Shown: positions 8,329-16,139 of the stretch, in pieces
How positions within the stretch are numbered: the first letter of the stretch is position 1
How the letters are laid out: each line of letters opens with the position of its first letter
Assembly (NCBI GenBank): GCA_035536935.1
Contig: DATLNC010000180.1
Location: 1-64,000, forward strand
Direction of reading: 5' to 3'
Source of the DNA: DATMER01 sp035536935
Lineage (GTDB): Bacteria > Acidobacteriota > Thermoanaerobaculia > Multivoradales > UBA5704
DNA: 64,000 nt
Program-made: the position numbers and the translations under genes
Notes under the pieces: generated by a model
Databases searched by the model: none
Told to the model about the DNA's origin: nothing
Seen by the model: only the letters and a program-made list of their open reading frames with translations

Positions 8329-8619
8329 TTAGCCGTCAGGGTCGATACAGATTCCGTCATCGCCTCTTGGTCCGGGTGGGATCTCTCCTCCAGGCTGTCC
8401 ACCAGGCCGGATGGGGACTCCGTCCGCCGCGGTCACTGAGCGGAGTGCCGGCTCGGCGGGGTTGCCGCCGATGACCCAGTCCATAAGCCAGCCCCAAGCC
8501 GTCTCCAGCAGTCCGGGGGCCTCACGGGTGGTCCAGCCGGCGGCCTGGAGTGGGGCGGTGAGCAGCAGGGCCGCTGTGAGCAGGACCATCACGGCGCGCT
8601 GCATCTTCTTCTGAAACAT
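8329..8619 (-). CDS. Small exported protein, cassette copy 1
   Basis: This 96-aa protein has a signal peptide (MFQKKMQRAVMVLLTAALLL, cleavage near residue 27), a short tryptophan-rich amphipathic stretch (LLETAWGWLMDWVIGG), then a Gly/Pro-rich tail ending DDGICIDPDG. The partner cassette at 60641 encodes a protein with the same plan and an ending in GNGFDPHGKP. I placed the start at the second ATG (8619), because GAGGAGG then sits at normal spacing; the first ATG (8625) almost touches it. It precedes the TPR gene on the same strand. A secreted signal, toxin-like peptide or envelope component are all possible. Confidence 0.7.
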   Translation of the reverse strand: MFQKKMQRAVMVLLTAALLLTAPLQAAGWTTREAPGLLETAWGWLMDWVIGGNPAEPALRSVTAADGVPIRPGGQPGGEIPPGPRGDDGICIDPDG

Positions 8620-8855
8620 CTCCATTCCTCCTCGCCTCGGGACGAGCCGATGCCGGAATGGCTCCAGCAGCCCATGGCGAAATGGCCTCTGGAACTTGAA
8701 GTGCCGTCTCCGAGCCCGATCGCGATTCCCGCGTCATCCACCAATCTGGGACTCGAATGCCATGTCCGCGTTCCCGGCGTAAGGAAAAGCTCGTCTGCAA
8801 GTCGAGTAAAGGGGATGATCCGCGAGAGATCCGCAAAAAAAGTCGAAATTGGGGC

Positions 8856-8885
8856 TTGACAGTCGCAATAGATCCGATTCATACT
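8856..8885 (+). promoter_or_regulatory. Sigma-70 promoter for the genes from 9028 onward
   Basis: TTGACA (8856-8861), an exact -35 consensus, is followed after 18 bp by CATACT (8880-8885). Transcription from about 8892 would give a ~135-nt leader before the ATG at 9028. The 8620-9027 gap is otherwise free of convincing genes; it separates the divergent cassette and small-protein genes, and open frames there on both strands lack start signals. Confidence 0.65.
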
Positions 8886-9027
8886 CCTGCCACTGAATCG
8901 AAGTTGAGCTGTTCTGGAATTCAGTTGCGGGCGTGGCGGTACCGAGCAGACGTTGTGGATGTACTGGAGCTTGAATCCACTCTTCCGGAGCCATGAAGGC
9001 CCGGATGTTCGAAGAAAGGAGAGTTGT

Positions 9028-9333
9028 ATGAGCAGCAAGACGAACGATGTGGACGTGCAGGTGCAGGTGCAGCCGGAGCCGGCGGAGCAGGATTCGTGGC
9101 TTCCGGAAACGGACCCGTCGCTCAAGCCGGAGCGGGTGCAGGACCTCCTGCAGCAGCAGCCGGTGCGGGAGCAGGTCTCCGCCCTGCTGAGCAGGCTGGC
9201 GACCTGTGACCGCCAGCGGATCCGGCTGAACGTGACGGCCAAGAGGGCGGTCTTCACGGTGGAGGGTGTGCCTCGCGCCGGGACGGCCGGGAAGCTGATG
9301 CAGACGGCGCTCAAGCTGGGCCACGTGGCGTAG
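9028..9333 (+). CDS. Small conserved protein of unknown function
   Basis: The 101-aa protein starts at ATG 9028, with GGAGAG about 8 nt upstream. The first half is acidic and Gln-rich (VDVQVQVQPEPAEQ), the second half is a small basic domain (VREQVSALLSRLATCDRQRI, then RAVFTVEGVPRAG and KLMQTALKLGHVA). There is no signal peptide or membrane segment. It is followed 40 nt later by another small gene in the same direction and both are read from the promoter at 8856. No family is recognised. Confidence 0.7.
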   Translation: MSSKTNDVDVQVQVQPEPAEQDSWLPETDPSLKPERVQDLLQQQPVREQVSALLSRLATCDRQRIRLNVTAKRAVFTVEGVPRAGTAGKLMQTALKLGHVA

Positions 9334-9373
9334 AGAGCGCAGACGAAAGACGGTTCAAGAAAGGAGAAGACGT

Positions 9374-9772
9374 ATGCCGGACATTGGGAGTTACGCCAAG
9401 GTTGTGCAGGACTGGAAGAAGGTCCTGGCCGCTACCGAGGAGCACGAGTGGAAGATGCCCGATGTGGCGCAGGTGCGGCAACAGCTGCAGCAGGAGTTGA
9501 CGAAGGCCGAGGGGGCCAAGACGCGCCAGGATTCGCACACGGCCTGGCGCCAGTTGGCCACGCAGGAGTTGAAGGAGGTTCTGATCACTGGCCGGGACCT
9601 CGCCATGCGCCTCCGCTTCGCCGCGAAGCTGGGGTTGGGGCCGCGCAACGAGCAGCTCGTGCAGTTCGGAGTTGCCCCCCTCCGCGGTCGGGCCGGCAAG
9701 CCCAAGGTGGTTCTGCCGCCTGTGCCGGAGGCTCCCGCGCCGGAGCCGCAGTCGCAAAGCAGTGAGGAGTAG
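9374..9772 (+). CDS. Small helical protein of unknown function
   Basis: This 132-aa protein has a strong ribosome binding site (AAAGGAGAAG) before ATG 9374. It is almost entirely alpha-helical and charged (YAKVVQDWKKVLAATEEHE, then VRQQLQQELTKAEGAKTRQD), consistent with a coiled coil. It ends with a conserved-looking segment (GRDLAMRLRFAAKLGLGPRN, EQLVQFGVAPLRGR) and a Pro/Glu-rich tail. I have an impression of similar small proteins of unknown role in related bacteria but cannot name a family. It precedes a UUCG-loop terminator. Confidence 0.7.
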   Translation: MPDIGSYAKVVQDWKKVLAATEEHEWKMPDVAQVRQQLQQELTKAEGAKTRQDSHTAWRQLATQELKEVLITGRDLAMRLRFAAKLGLGPRNEQLVQFGVAPLRGRAGKPKVVLPPVPEAPAPEPQSQSSEE

Positions 9773-9802
9773 CGGCCGCAGTAGGTAGTCGACGTACCCG
9801 AG

Positions 9803-9824
9803 GGGGCGGGCTTCGGCCCGCCCC
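9803..9824 (+). terminator. UUCG-loop hairpin after the small genes
   Basis: A 9-bp stem GGGGCGGGC / GCCCGCCCC closes a TTCG tetraloop (9812-9815), followed by CGCTGTTCTCT. The T-run is weak, but the position 30 nt past a stop codon fits a terminator. Confidence 0.6.
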
Positions 9825-9900
9825 GCTGTTCTCTGACAACTGAATCCGTGTCACGGGACCCTGGCCCGGTCCGTGGCACACGCGTAGGAGAACTGCAGCA

Positions 9901-9940
9901 ACCGTGGCCGGGAGGGGCGGGCCCCTCCCGGCGGTCACGG
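9901..9940. other. Second, larger hairpin upstream of the STAND gene
   Basis: A 10-bp stem CCGGGAGGGG / CCCCTCCCGG with a CGGG loop is extended by outer arms ACCGTG / CACGGT, giving a ~40-nt stem-loop. It ends 53 nt before the STAND gene start. It could be a second terminator, a leader structure or part of a small RNA; no promoter of its own is evident. Confidence 0.45.
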
Positions 9941-9993
9941 TGTGGTTCGTCATTCATGGCACAATGAAACTTCGCTGACCAGGAGGGATGCCG

Positions 9994-12984
9994 ATGACGC
10001 CTGACAACAGGGCGGAGGATTTTGTAGCGAGCACCCGCAAGATCGTTCAGATCTTGCGCTACGGGCCTCGCGAGCTGGCCCTTGCGCTCCTGGGTTTCCT
10101 TCTTCTGGGAGCGATCCCGCTGCTGCCGAAGCTCGCCGAGCCGCTGCCCTTTCTGACGCCGGCGTTGCCCTGGATAACCGGGGTGCTGGTAGTCCTCGGC
10201 CTCTTTCTCCTGGGATTCGCCGCCTGGCGTATCTGGAAGAAGGCTGTCGCGCCGCTTCCCGAGGCGAAGCCGAAGCCTGCGGCCATCAAGGGACCTGCTC
10301 CGTTTGGCCCCCAGGACGCCGAGCTGTTCACCCGCCTGGGCCGCAACGACGACCTGAACAGGCTCCGGGACTGGATCCTGGACGACCAGAAGCCGCTCGT
10401 CGCCCTGATGGGCGAGTCCGGCGTCGGCAAGACCTCGCTCCTGCGGGCGGGGCTCGCCCACCATCTTCAGGACGACAAGGTCCCTGTCCTCTATTGGGAG
10501 GCCGTGCCCACGGAGCCCGAAGCGAAGCTGCTGCATGCGGTCCGGCTCGGCTGGGAGGACGAGGAGAAGGCTCCGAAGGCGTTCGAGGATCTGGCGGCCG
10601 CGATGGCGTCCGGCCGCCGGGTCGTGGTGATCGACCAGGCCGAGCAGCTCTCGCCGGCGGGGCATCCCCGGATCTTCGATCTGCTGCGGCAGGTGGCCGC
10701 GGGGGACCCGCCGTACCGGGCAACCTGGGTAGTGGCCTTCCGGCGCGAGTTCCTGCCGGTCTGGCGGGATTTCGAGCTCAGCCTGCCGGAGGCGGTCCAG
10801 CGCCGGATGGAGACGTTGTCTCTCCAGCGGTTCTCTCCGAAGGCCGCCGAGAAGGTGATCGCGGTGCTGGCCGAGGAAGGGAGCCTGCCGGTCGATCAGA
10901 AGCTCGTCGAGGAGCTTGTGGAGGGCGTGGCCGTCGAGGGCAAGGTCTCGCCCGCGGACATCGGCATCAGCCTGCTCGTGCTGAGCGAGCTGGCCGGAGG
11001 GCGGCCGGACGCGTCGCTTTCGCTGGACGACTTCCGCGAGAGCGGCGGCCAGGCGGGGCTGCTGACGCGGTATCTGGAGAGGCTTCTGGAGCAGCTCCCG
11101 GATTCCGAGAGGCCGGAGGTGCTGCGGGGCCTGCTCTCCCTGGTGGACCTGGAAAAGGATCAGCGGCTGGCCGAGGGCCGGACGCTCCCGGAGTTGGAGG
11201 AGGCAGCAAGGCCAGCGAGCCCGGCCCGTTTTGGGGCAGCGCTCAGGTTTTTCGCGTCCGGCAAGGCGCGGGTGCTGGAGGAGCTGCCTGGAGAGCCTGT
11301 GCGCTACCGGCTGGTGCACGAGAGGTTGATTCCGGCGATCCGGAAGCTTACCGGGGTGCTTCTGGCGGAAGCCGAACGAGCAGGCCTGGCTCTGGAGCGT
11401 GGATACCGGGTCTGGGTGCAGGATCGGCGGCATCTGCTCCCCAGGTGGGACTTGAAGGGAGTGTTGCGGTACAAGGACCAGATCCAGTGGGGGAAGGACG
11501 AGGCAGACAAGCGGGAGCTCGTGCGGCTCTCCCTGCGGCGCACCCGGAGGAACCGTTTCGCACTGATCGCCGCCACCCTGGCGCTCTTCGTGGCCGCGAG
11601 CGGCCTGATTCAATACAGCCAGAAAAGGGAGCACCTGAGCCTGCTCGCCACTTGGGGTCTTCCGGCGGACCTCTACGATCACCTGGGTCAATTCGAAGAG
11701 CTGACCCTGCCGGGAACGGTGACCCGGCTGGACTGGCTGCGCAGCGCGAAGCGGCTGAAAAAGCTTACGGTCGAGGATGGAGTGCTGGAAAGCTTGGAGG
11801 GGGTGCCTGCCACGCTGGAGACTTTGGCGGTGGGGGAGTCGAGATTGTCGGATCTGTCGGGGTTGCCGCCTTCGCTCACATCGCTGACGCTCGGCGCCAA
11901 CCGGATCCGGACCTTTGCCGGTCTCTCGAATCGTTTGTCGTCGTTGGATCTGGTCCTCAACAACGATTCTGTCCTGGGTACTTTGCCACGCTCGTTGGAA
12001 TCTCTGCGTCTGGTGATTCCGCGAGGGCTTCCGGCTCCTGATCTTCGCCGGCTCGAGAGCCTCCAGTCTTTCGCTTTCTTGTTCCATAGTGAGGTGGAGA
12101 GCTCTTCTTTGCTGAACCGTCTTCCCCCCGGGCTTCGATCCCTGGGGCTCGACGGGGCCTATGGCGACAGCTTCGATGACTTTCCCAAGACTCTACGATC
12201 CCTCTCCTTCCAGGGTACTAGGACTCCTCCGCTCTCAGAGCTGCCCCCCGGGATCGAGAGCCTGGAGCTCGATTCGTTTTTCGTGAATGCTCCCGGCACT
12301 ACCCTCGAGCTCGGTGATGGCACAAAGGTCGTTGCGCCTGAAATCGATGGCTCGCATCTGCGGGAGCTCCGGTCGCTCACGGTTCAACTGCCGTCGATGT
12401 TGGTTGGAGGCGTGCGGCTGCGGAGATTGCCTTCCAGTCTCATCTCGCTGAAGGTTGTTGCCGCATGGGTTGTGCTGAGCGAGCAATTGCCCCGAGGCCT
12501 GAAGGAGTTGGAAATCGAGGGGAGGTTCCTCGGCGTGGGTCGGGACGAGGATTTGATCAATCGCACCAGCATGGACACAGGAAATCGGATTCCGGACCTC
12601 CGTTTGCCTTCGGGCCTTGAGTCACTCAGCTTATTTTGGTCGCCGCCGACGCTTCCCGGATCGCTGAAGCGGCTGAAGGTGATGGATCTTCGCGGCGTCG
12701 CTCTCCCGGTGGGGCTCCGAAGCCTGGACCTCAGCCACAGCCAAGTCTTAAAGCTTCCCGAGATTCCTGACGGCCTGACGGAGCTCAATCTGCTAGGAAC
12801 CCGCGTGCGGGAGCTACCTGGCAATCTCCAGAGATTGACCAGCCTCGACATCAGCTTCACCCAGATCGACACACTTGACGACCTGCCGCCTTCTTTGAAG
12901 TCTCTGGGCTTGGGCGTCTGGCAGATCGAGACGCTGGAAGGTCTTCCCGAGAGCGTGACCGCCCTTCACTTCCATTCCGGGTAG
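9994..12984 (+). CDS. Membrane-anchored STAND NTPase with C-terminal leucine-rich repeats
   Basis: The 996-aa protein has two N-terminal membrane helices (about residues 28-45 and 58-80). A STAND/AAA-like NTPase follows, with Walker A GESGVGKTS (140-148), Walker B RVVVIDQAEQL (209-219) and a sensor-like strand WVVAFRREF (~245). A winged-helix-like region comes next, then a third membrane helix (~520-539, FALIAATLALFVAAS) and ~15 leucine-rich repeats to the end (LPPSLTSLTLGANRI style). With a cytoplasmic NTPase the repeats would be on the outer face of the membrane. The plan is NLR-like: sensor repeats controlling an NTPase switch. Start 9994 is preferred over 9988 because AGGAGGG is then 6 nt away. 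Confidence 0.85.
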   Translation: MTPDNRAEDFVASTRKIVQILRYGPRELALALLGFLLLGAIPLLPKLAEPLPFLTPALPWITGVLVVLGLFLLGFAAWRIWKKAVAPLPEAKPKPAAIKGPAPFGPQDAELFTRLGRNDDLNRLRDWILDDQKPLVALMGESGVGKTSLLRAGLAHHLQDDKVPVLYWEAVPTEPEAKLLHAVRLGWEDEEKAPKAFEDLAAAMASGRRVVVIDQAEQLSPAGHPRIFDLLRQVAAGDPPYRATWVVAFRREFLPVWRDFELSLPEAVQRRMETLSLQRFSPKAAEKVIAVLAEEGSLPVDQKLVEELVEGVAVEGKVSPADIGISLLVLSELAGGRPDASLSLDDFRESGGQAGLLTRYLERLLEQLPDSERPEVLRGLLSLVDLEKDQRLAEGRTLPELEEAARPASPARFGAALRFFASGKARVLEELPGEPVRYRLVHERLIPAIRKLTGVLLAEAERAGLALERGYRVWVQDRRHLLPRWDLKGVLRYKDQIQWGKDEADKRELVRLSLRRTRRNRFALIAATLALFVAASGLIQYSQKREHLSLLATWGLPADLYDHLGQFEELTLPGTVTRLDWLRSAKRLKKLTVEDGVLESLEGVPATLETLAVGESRLSDLSGLPPSLTSLTLGANRIRTFAGLSNRLSSLDLVLNNDSVLGTLPRSLESLRLVIPRGLPAPDLRRLESLQSFAFLFHSEVESSSLLNRLPPGLRSLGLDGAYGDSFDDFPKTLRSLSFQGTRTPPLSELPPGIESLELDSFFVNAPGTTLELGDGTKVVAPEIDGSHLRELRSLTVQLPSMLVGGVRLRRLPSSLISLKVVAAWVVLSEQLPRGLKELEIEGRFLGVGRDEDLINRTSMDTGNRIPDLRLPSGLESLSLFWSPPTLPGSLKRLKVMDLRGVALPVGLRSLDLSHSQVLKLPEIPDGLTELNLLGTRVRELPGNLQRLTSLDISFTQIDTLDDLPPSLKSLGLGVWQIETLEGLPESVTALHFHSG

Positions 12985-13071
12985 CGGACCATGGTAGATT
13001 CGTCATCGAAGGACATGCTCCCGCCGCGGTCTGGCGCCGTTTCGTCGCCGGCTGGAGAAAGGAAGTCACCA

Positions 13072-13719
13072 ATGGCAGCGATTCCTCTCAAGCAGGACGT
13101 CTTCTATCCGGAGCGCGACGGCCAGCCCATGGGCGAGACAGGAATTCATGGCAAGGAGATCCGCGAGCTGACCATGGCGCTGGAGCTGCGCTACCGCGAC
13201 GCTCCGGATGTCTACGTGGGCTCGGACATGTTGATGTACTACGTCCAAGGGGACCCGACCCAATGCGTCTGCCCGGACGTGTTCGTCACGTTCGGGATAC
13301 CCAAGGAGCCGCTGCGGCGCTCCTACTTCGTCTGGAAGGAAGGGGTGCCCCCGACATTGGTGATCGAGGTGACTTCCGATCGGCGCAATGACCTGGAGAA
13401 GAGGAAGCTCTATGCCCAGCTCGGCGTGCGGGAGTACTTCCTCGATGATCCACTCGGCGAGTACCTGAATCCGCCACTCCAAGGCTTCCGGCTCGTGAAG
13501 GGCGAGTACCGGCCGATCGAGCCGGAAGACGACGGTTCGCTGCTCAGCGAGGTCACTGGCCTCCGCTTCCGCCGCGAGGGACGCTGGGTACGGCTGATCG
13601 ACGCCGCGACCGGCGAGCGGCTGCTCTGGAGCGAAGAGAAAGACCGAGCTCTTCAAGCTGCCGAGGAAGAAATCGCCCGCCTCAGTCGCGAGCTCGAGCG
13701 GCGCGAGCGAGAGGACTGA
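13072..13719 (+). CDS. Uma2-family (DUF820) PD-(D/E)XK nuclease-like protein
   Basis: This 215-aa protein fits the Uma2 family, a restriction-endonuclease-like fold of unknown biological role. Visible landmarks are VCPDVFVTFG (the conserved Pro-Asp), PPTLVIEVTSDRR (the E-x-T/S segment, which takes the E-x-K place) and KLYAQLGVREYFLDDP. A C-terminal charged helix, residues ~180-215, looks like a coiled coil. I chose ATG 13072 because a purine-rich GGAGAAAGGAAG precedes it; a longer frame from 12991 has none. It starts 87 nt after the STAND gene, on the same strand, and may act with it. Confidence 0.85.
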   Translation: MAAIPLKQDVFYPERDGQPMGETGIHGKEIRELTMALELRYRDAPDVYVGSDMLMYYVQGDPTQCVCPDVFVTFGIPKEPLRRSYFVWKEGVPPTLVIEVTSDRRNDLEKRKLYAQLGVREYFLDDPLGEYLNPPLQGFRLVKGEYRPIEPEDDGSLLSEVTGLRFRREGRWVRLIDAATGERLLWSEEKDRALQAAEEEIARLSRELERRERED

Positions 13720-13760
13720 GCTTGCCGCCGGCGGGACGCCTGCGCTCCCAGTGAAAGAGG

Positions 13761-14420
13761 CTAACCCCGGCTGGGCTGGGTGCGGGGAAAGCCATACTCC
13801 AGGCGCAGGCGGCGGAAGGTGGTCAGCAGGACTTCCCGCCCCGGACCGCTCTTCCTCGCTCCCGGCCATAGGCTGAGCTGAGCCCGCGCCGCGGGGACCG
13901 TTTCCAGCGCGATGTCGCCGGCTCCCGCTTCGGCAACCGCCTCGAAGAGGGCTTTCAGCTCATCCTCTCCGTCGTTCACCCCAGGCAGGACCGGCTTCAC
14001 CACCACCCGCGTCATGATCCCCTCGGACGCCAGTTGCGACACGGCCCACAGCCGGGCCTCGGGCTCGGGCTCCCGCGGCTCGATCCGCAGCGCCAGCTCC
14101 GGATCCACCGCGGGAAGCGGGACGTCCACCCTCACCATGTGCCGCTGATCGAGCTCCATCAGCAGGCTCAGGTCCTGGAGGATGCGGGGTGAACGGGTAG
14201 TGATCGCGACCTCCAGCCCGTCCACTCGCGTGAGGGCCTGGAGCAGGGAACGGATGAATGCGGCCTGGCTTGACTCGACCGAGTAGGGGTCGGCGCCGGC
14301 CGCGCCGACCACGACCGGCTCCCGCCGGAGAAGCGCTCGCCGGAGCAGCGGCTCCACGGCCGGATCGGAGGGGACCTGGGTCAGCGTGGGGACGAAGGGG
14401 AGTGTGGCTTGTCTGGACAT
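13761..14420 (-). CDS. Radical-SAM (SPL/COG1533-like) protein lacking the cluster domain
   Basis: The 219-aa protein matches the C-terminal two-thirds of spore-photoproduct-lyase-like radical SAM proteins: GAAGADPYSVESSQ, GLEVAITTRSPRILQDLSLL, RVDVPLPAVDPELA, RIEPREPEPEARL and VVVKPVLPGVNDGEDE. These proteins normally begin with a segment holding the C-x3-C-x2-C cluster ligands. Here the protein starts after that point and contains no such motif; the upstream 160 bp does not encode it in any frame. It may be a truncated remnant or a protein that has given up radical chemistry. Start is at ATG 14420. Confidence 0.65.
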   Translation of the reverse strand: MSRQATLPFVPTLTQVPSDPAVEPLLRRALLRREPVVVGAAGADPYSVESSQAAFIRSLLQALTRVDGLEVAITTRSPRILQDLSLLMELDQRHMVRVDVPLPAVDPELALRIEPREPEPEARLWAVSQLASEGIMTRVVVKPVLPGVNDGEDELKALFEAVAEAGAGDIALETVPAARAQLSLWPGARKSGPGREVLLTTFRRLRLEYGFPRTQPSRG

Positions 14421-14525
14421 CTTACGCCCTTTTTACGCCAAAGATCGGAAGGTGTCAAGCGTGGAATTTCTGCACGACCGGCTTGTGGGGTTCCGGCCAA
14501 AGGGACTGCAAGGACTCCGGCATTG

Positions 14526-14572
14526 TCCTTGGCGTCCTTGAGGTCCTTGACGTCCTTTTCGTCCTTTACAAT
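14526..14572 (+). repeat. 9-bp GTCCTTG repeat with -10 box before fpg
   Basis: Five consecutive 9-mers begin GTCCTT (GTCCTTGGC, GTCCTTGAG, GTCCTTGAC, GTCCTTTTC, GTCCTTTAC). The last one supplies part of TACAAT (14567-14572), a good -10 box only 8 nt ahead of the fpg ATG, so the message may be leaderless. The same 9-mer recurs at 25668-25757 and 63630-63680. Confidence 0.65.
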
Positions 14573-14580
14573 GCCCGGCC

Positions 14581-15405
14581 ATGCCCGAGCTACCCGAAGT
14601 CGAAGTCCTGCGCCGGAGTCTGGAGCCTCGCCTGCTGGGCGACCGGATCTCCCGGGTGGAAGTCCGCAATGCCGCGATGCGGGAGCTGGTGAGCCGGGCC
14701 TCCCTGGTGAAGCGCACGGCGGGCCGGGGGATCGAGGCCCTGCGCAGGCGCGCCAAGTACCTGCTCATCGACCTCGAGGGGGGACAGACCCTGGTGGTCC
14801 ACCTCGGGATGAGCGGGCGGCTCACGGTGGTGCCCGAGTCCGAGCCGCTGGAGCCCCACGAGCACGTGGCTTTCTTTCTCGATTCGGGCCGGCGGCTGCG
14901 GCTCCGCGATCCGCGGCGGTTCGGCCTGGTCTTCGCCGTGAAGACTGCGGAGATCCCCTCCGATCCCCACTTCTCCCATCTCGGGATCGAGCCGCTGGAG
15001 CCCGGCTTCGGCGGCGGCTTCCTCGCCCGCGCCGCGGCGGGCCGGCGGGGACCGGTCAAGTGCTTCCTCATGGACGCCCGCATCGTGGTCGGCCTGGGGA
15101 ACATCTATGCGACCGAGGCGCTCTTCCGCTCGGGCATTCACCCGAACCGCTCGGCGGGCCGGATCTCGGCGGCGAGGTGGGAGCGGGTGGCGGAGTCGTC
15201 CGTGGCGGTCCTGTCGCAGGCCATCACGCAGGGCGGGACGACGCTCAACGACTTCGCGGACGGCGAGGGGAACAGCGGCTACTTCCAGGTCTCCCTGGGG
15301 GTGTACGGCCGGGAAGGGGAGCCCTGCCCGGCGTGCGGGACCGCGATCCGGCGGATCGTCCAGGCGGGACGGAGCAGCTTCTACTGTCACCATTGCCAGC
15401 GATGA
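14581..15405 (+). CDS. mutM: Formamidopyrimidine-DNA glycosylase
   Basis: This is the base-excision-repair enzyme that removes 8-oxoguanine and formamidopyrimidines and nicks the site. The 274-aa length is standard. It starts MPELPEVEV, with Pro2 as the Schiff-base nucleophile and Glu3. The beta-hairpin lysine lies in RRRAKYLLIDLEGG, the helix-two-turn-helix carries GLGNIYATEALFRSGIHP, and the protein ends in the zinc finger C-x2-C-x16-C-x2-C (CPAC ... CHHC). It begins a run of plus-strand housekeeping genes with udk next, 65 nt away. Confidence 0.96.
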   Translation: MPELPEVEVLRRSLEPRLLGDRISRVEVRNAAMRELVSRASLVKRTAGRGIEALRRRAKYLLIDLEGGQTLVVHLGMSGRLTVVPESEPLEPHEHVAFFLDSGRRLRLRDPRRFGLVFAVKTAEIPSDPHFSHLGIEPLEPGFGGGFLARAAAGRRGPVKCFLMDARIVVGLGNIYATEALFRSGIHPNRSAGRISAARWERVAESSVAVLSQAITQGGTTLNDFADGEGNSGYFQVSLGVYGREGEPCPACGTAIRRIVQAGRSSFYCHHCQR

Positions 15406-15470
15406 CTAGCGGTGACCAGCGGTGACATAGAATCCTTCCCGTGCGTTCCATTCCTGCCCCGGAGGCATCC

Positions 15471-16139
15471 ATGATCGAGACTGCGCCGCTGCCTCAGCCC
15501 GTGCTGATCAAGCCGGACCACAAGACCTTCGTGCTCGGCGTGGCCGGAGGGACCGGCTCGGGCAAGACTACCGTCGTCCGCGCCGTCCTCGACGCCGTGG
15601 GCGACGACCGGATCGCGCTGATCGAGCAGGACAGCTATTACAGGGACGTCGACTGGCGCAGCGAGGCCGAGCTGCTGCACCACAACTTCGACCATCCGGC
15701 GGCGCTCGACAACGACCTGCTCATCTCGCACATCGCGGCGCTCAAGGCCGGGCATCCCGTGGAAGTCCCGATCTACGACTTCGTGCGCCACCGCCGGACG
15801 AACAAAACCACGCGCGTCGAGCCGCACCTGGTGGTGCTGGTCGAGGGCATCCTGATCTTCTGCGAGCCGGCCCTGCGGGAGCTTCTGGACTTCAAGATCT
15901 ACGTGGATACGGACGCGGACATCCGCCTGATCCGCCGCCTGGGCCGGGACATGGCCGAGCGCGGGCGCACGGTGCAGGACGTGCTGCGGCAGTACCTGGA
16001 GAGCGTCCGGCCCATGCACCTGGAGTTCGTGGAGCCGTCCAAGCGCTGGGCGGACATCATCATCCCCGAGGGGGGCGAGAACAAGGTGGCGCTGGAGATG
16101 GTGGTGGCGCGGGTGGAACAGCTCCTGAGTGGAGGGTAG
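15471..16139 (+). CDS. udk: Uridine kinase
   Basis: The protein phosphorylates uridine or cytidine in pyrimidine salvage. It is 222 aa from ATG 15471, with P-loop GVAGGTGSGKTT near residue 26, the substrate segment IEQDSYYRD, YDFVRHRR (uridine-binding region) and VDTDADIRLIRRLGRD typical of the family. An in-frame GTG at 15441 would add ten residues without homology; GGAGG upstream of 15471 supports the later start. The end overlaps the start of the next gene by 11 nt, so the two are probably co-translated. Confidence 0.92.
   Translation: MIETAPLPQPVLIKPDHKTFVLGVAGGTGSGKTTVVRAVLDAVGDDRIALIEQDSYYRDVDWRSEAELLHHNFDHPAALDNDLLISHIAALKAGHPVEVPIYDFVRHRRTNKTTRVEPHLVVLVEGILIFCEPALRELLDFKIYVDTDADIRLIRRLGRDMAERGRTVQDVLRQYLESVRPMHLEFVEPSKRWADIIIPEGGENKVALEMVVARVEQLLSGG

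Noticed and set aside
8953..9333. An upstream start giving a 126-aa form of the small protein
   Set aside because: The extra 25 residues have no conserved character, and ATG 9028 has a proper Shine-Dalgarno sequence.
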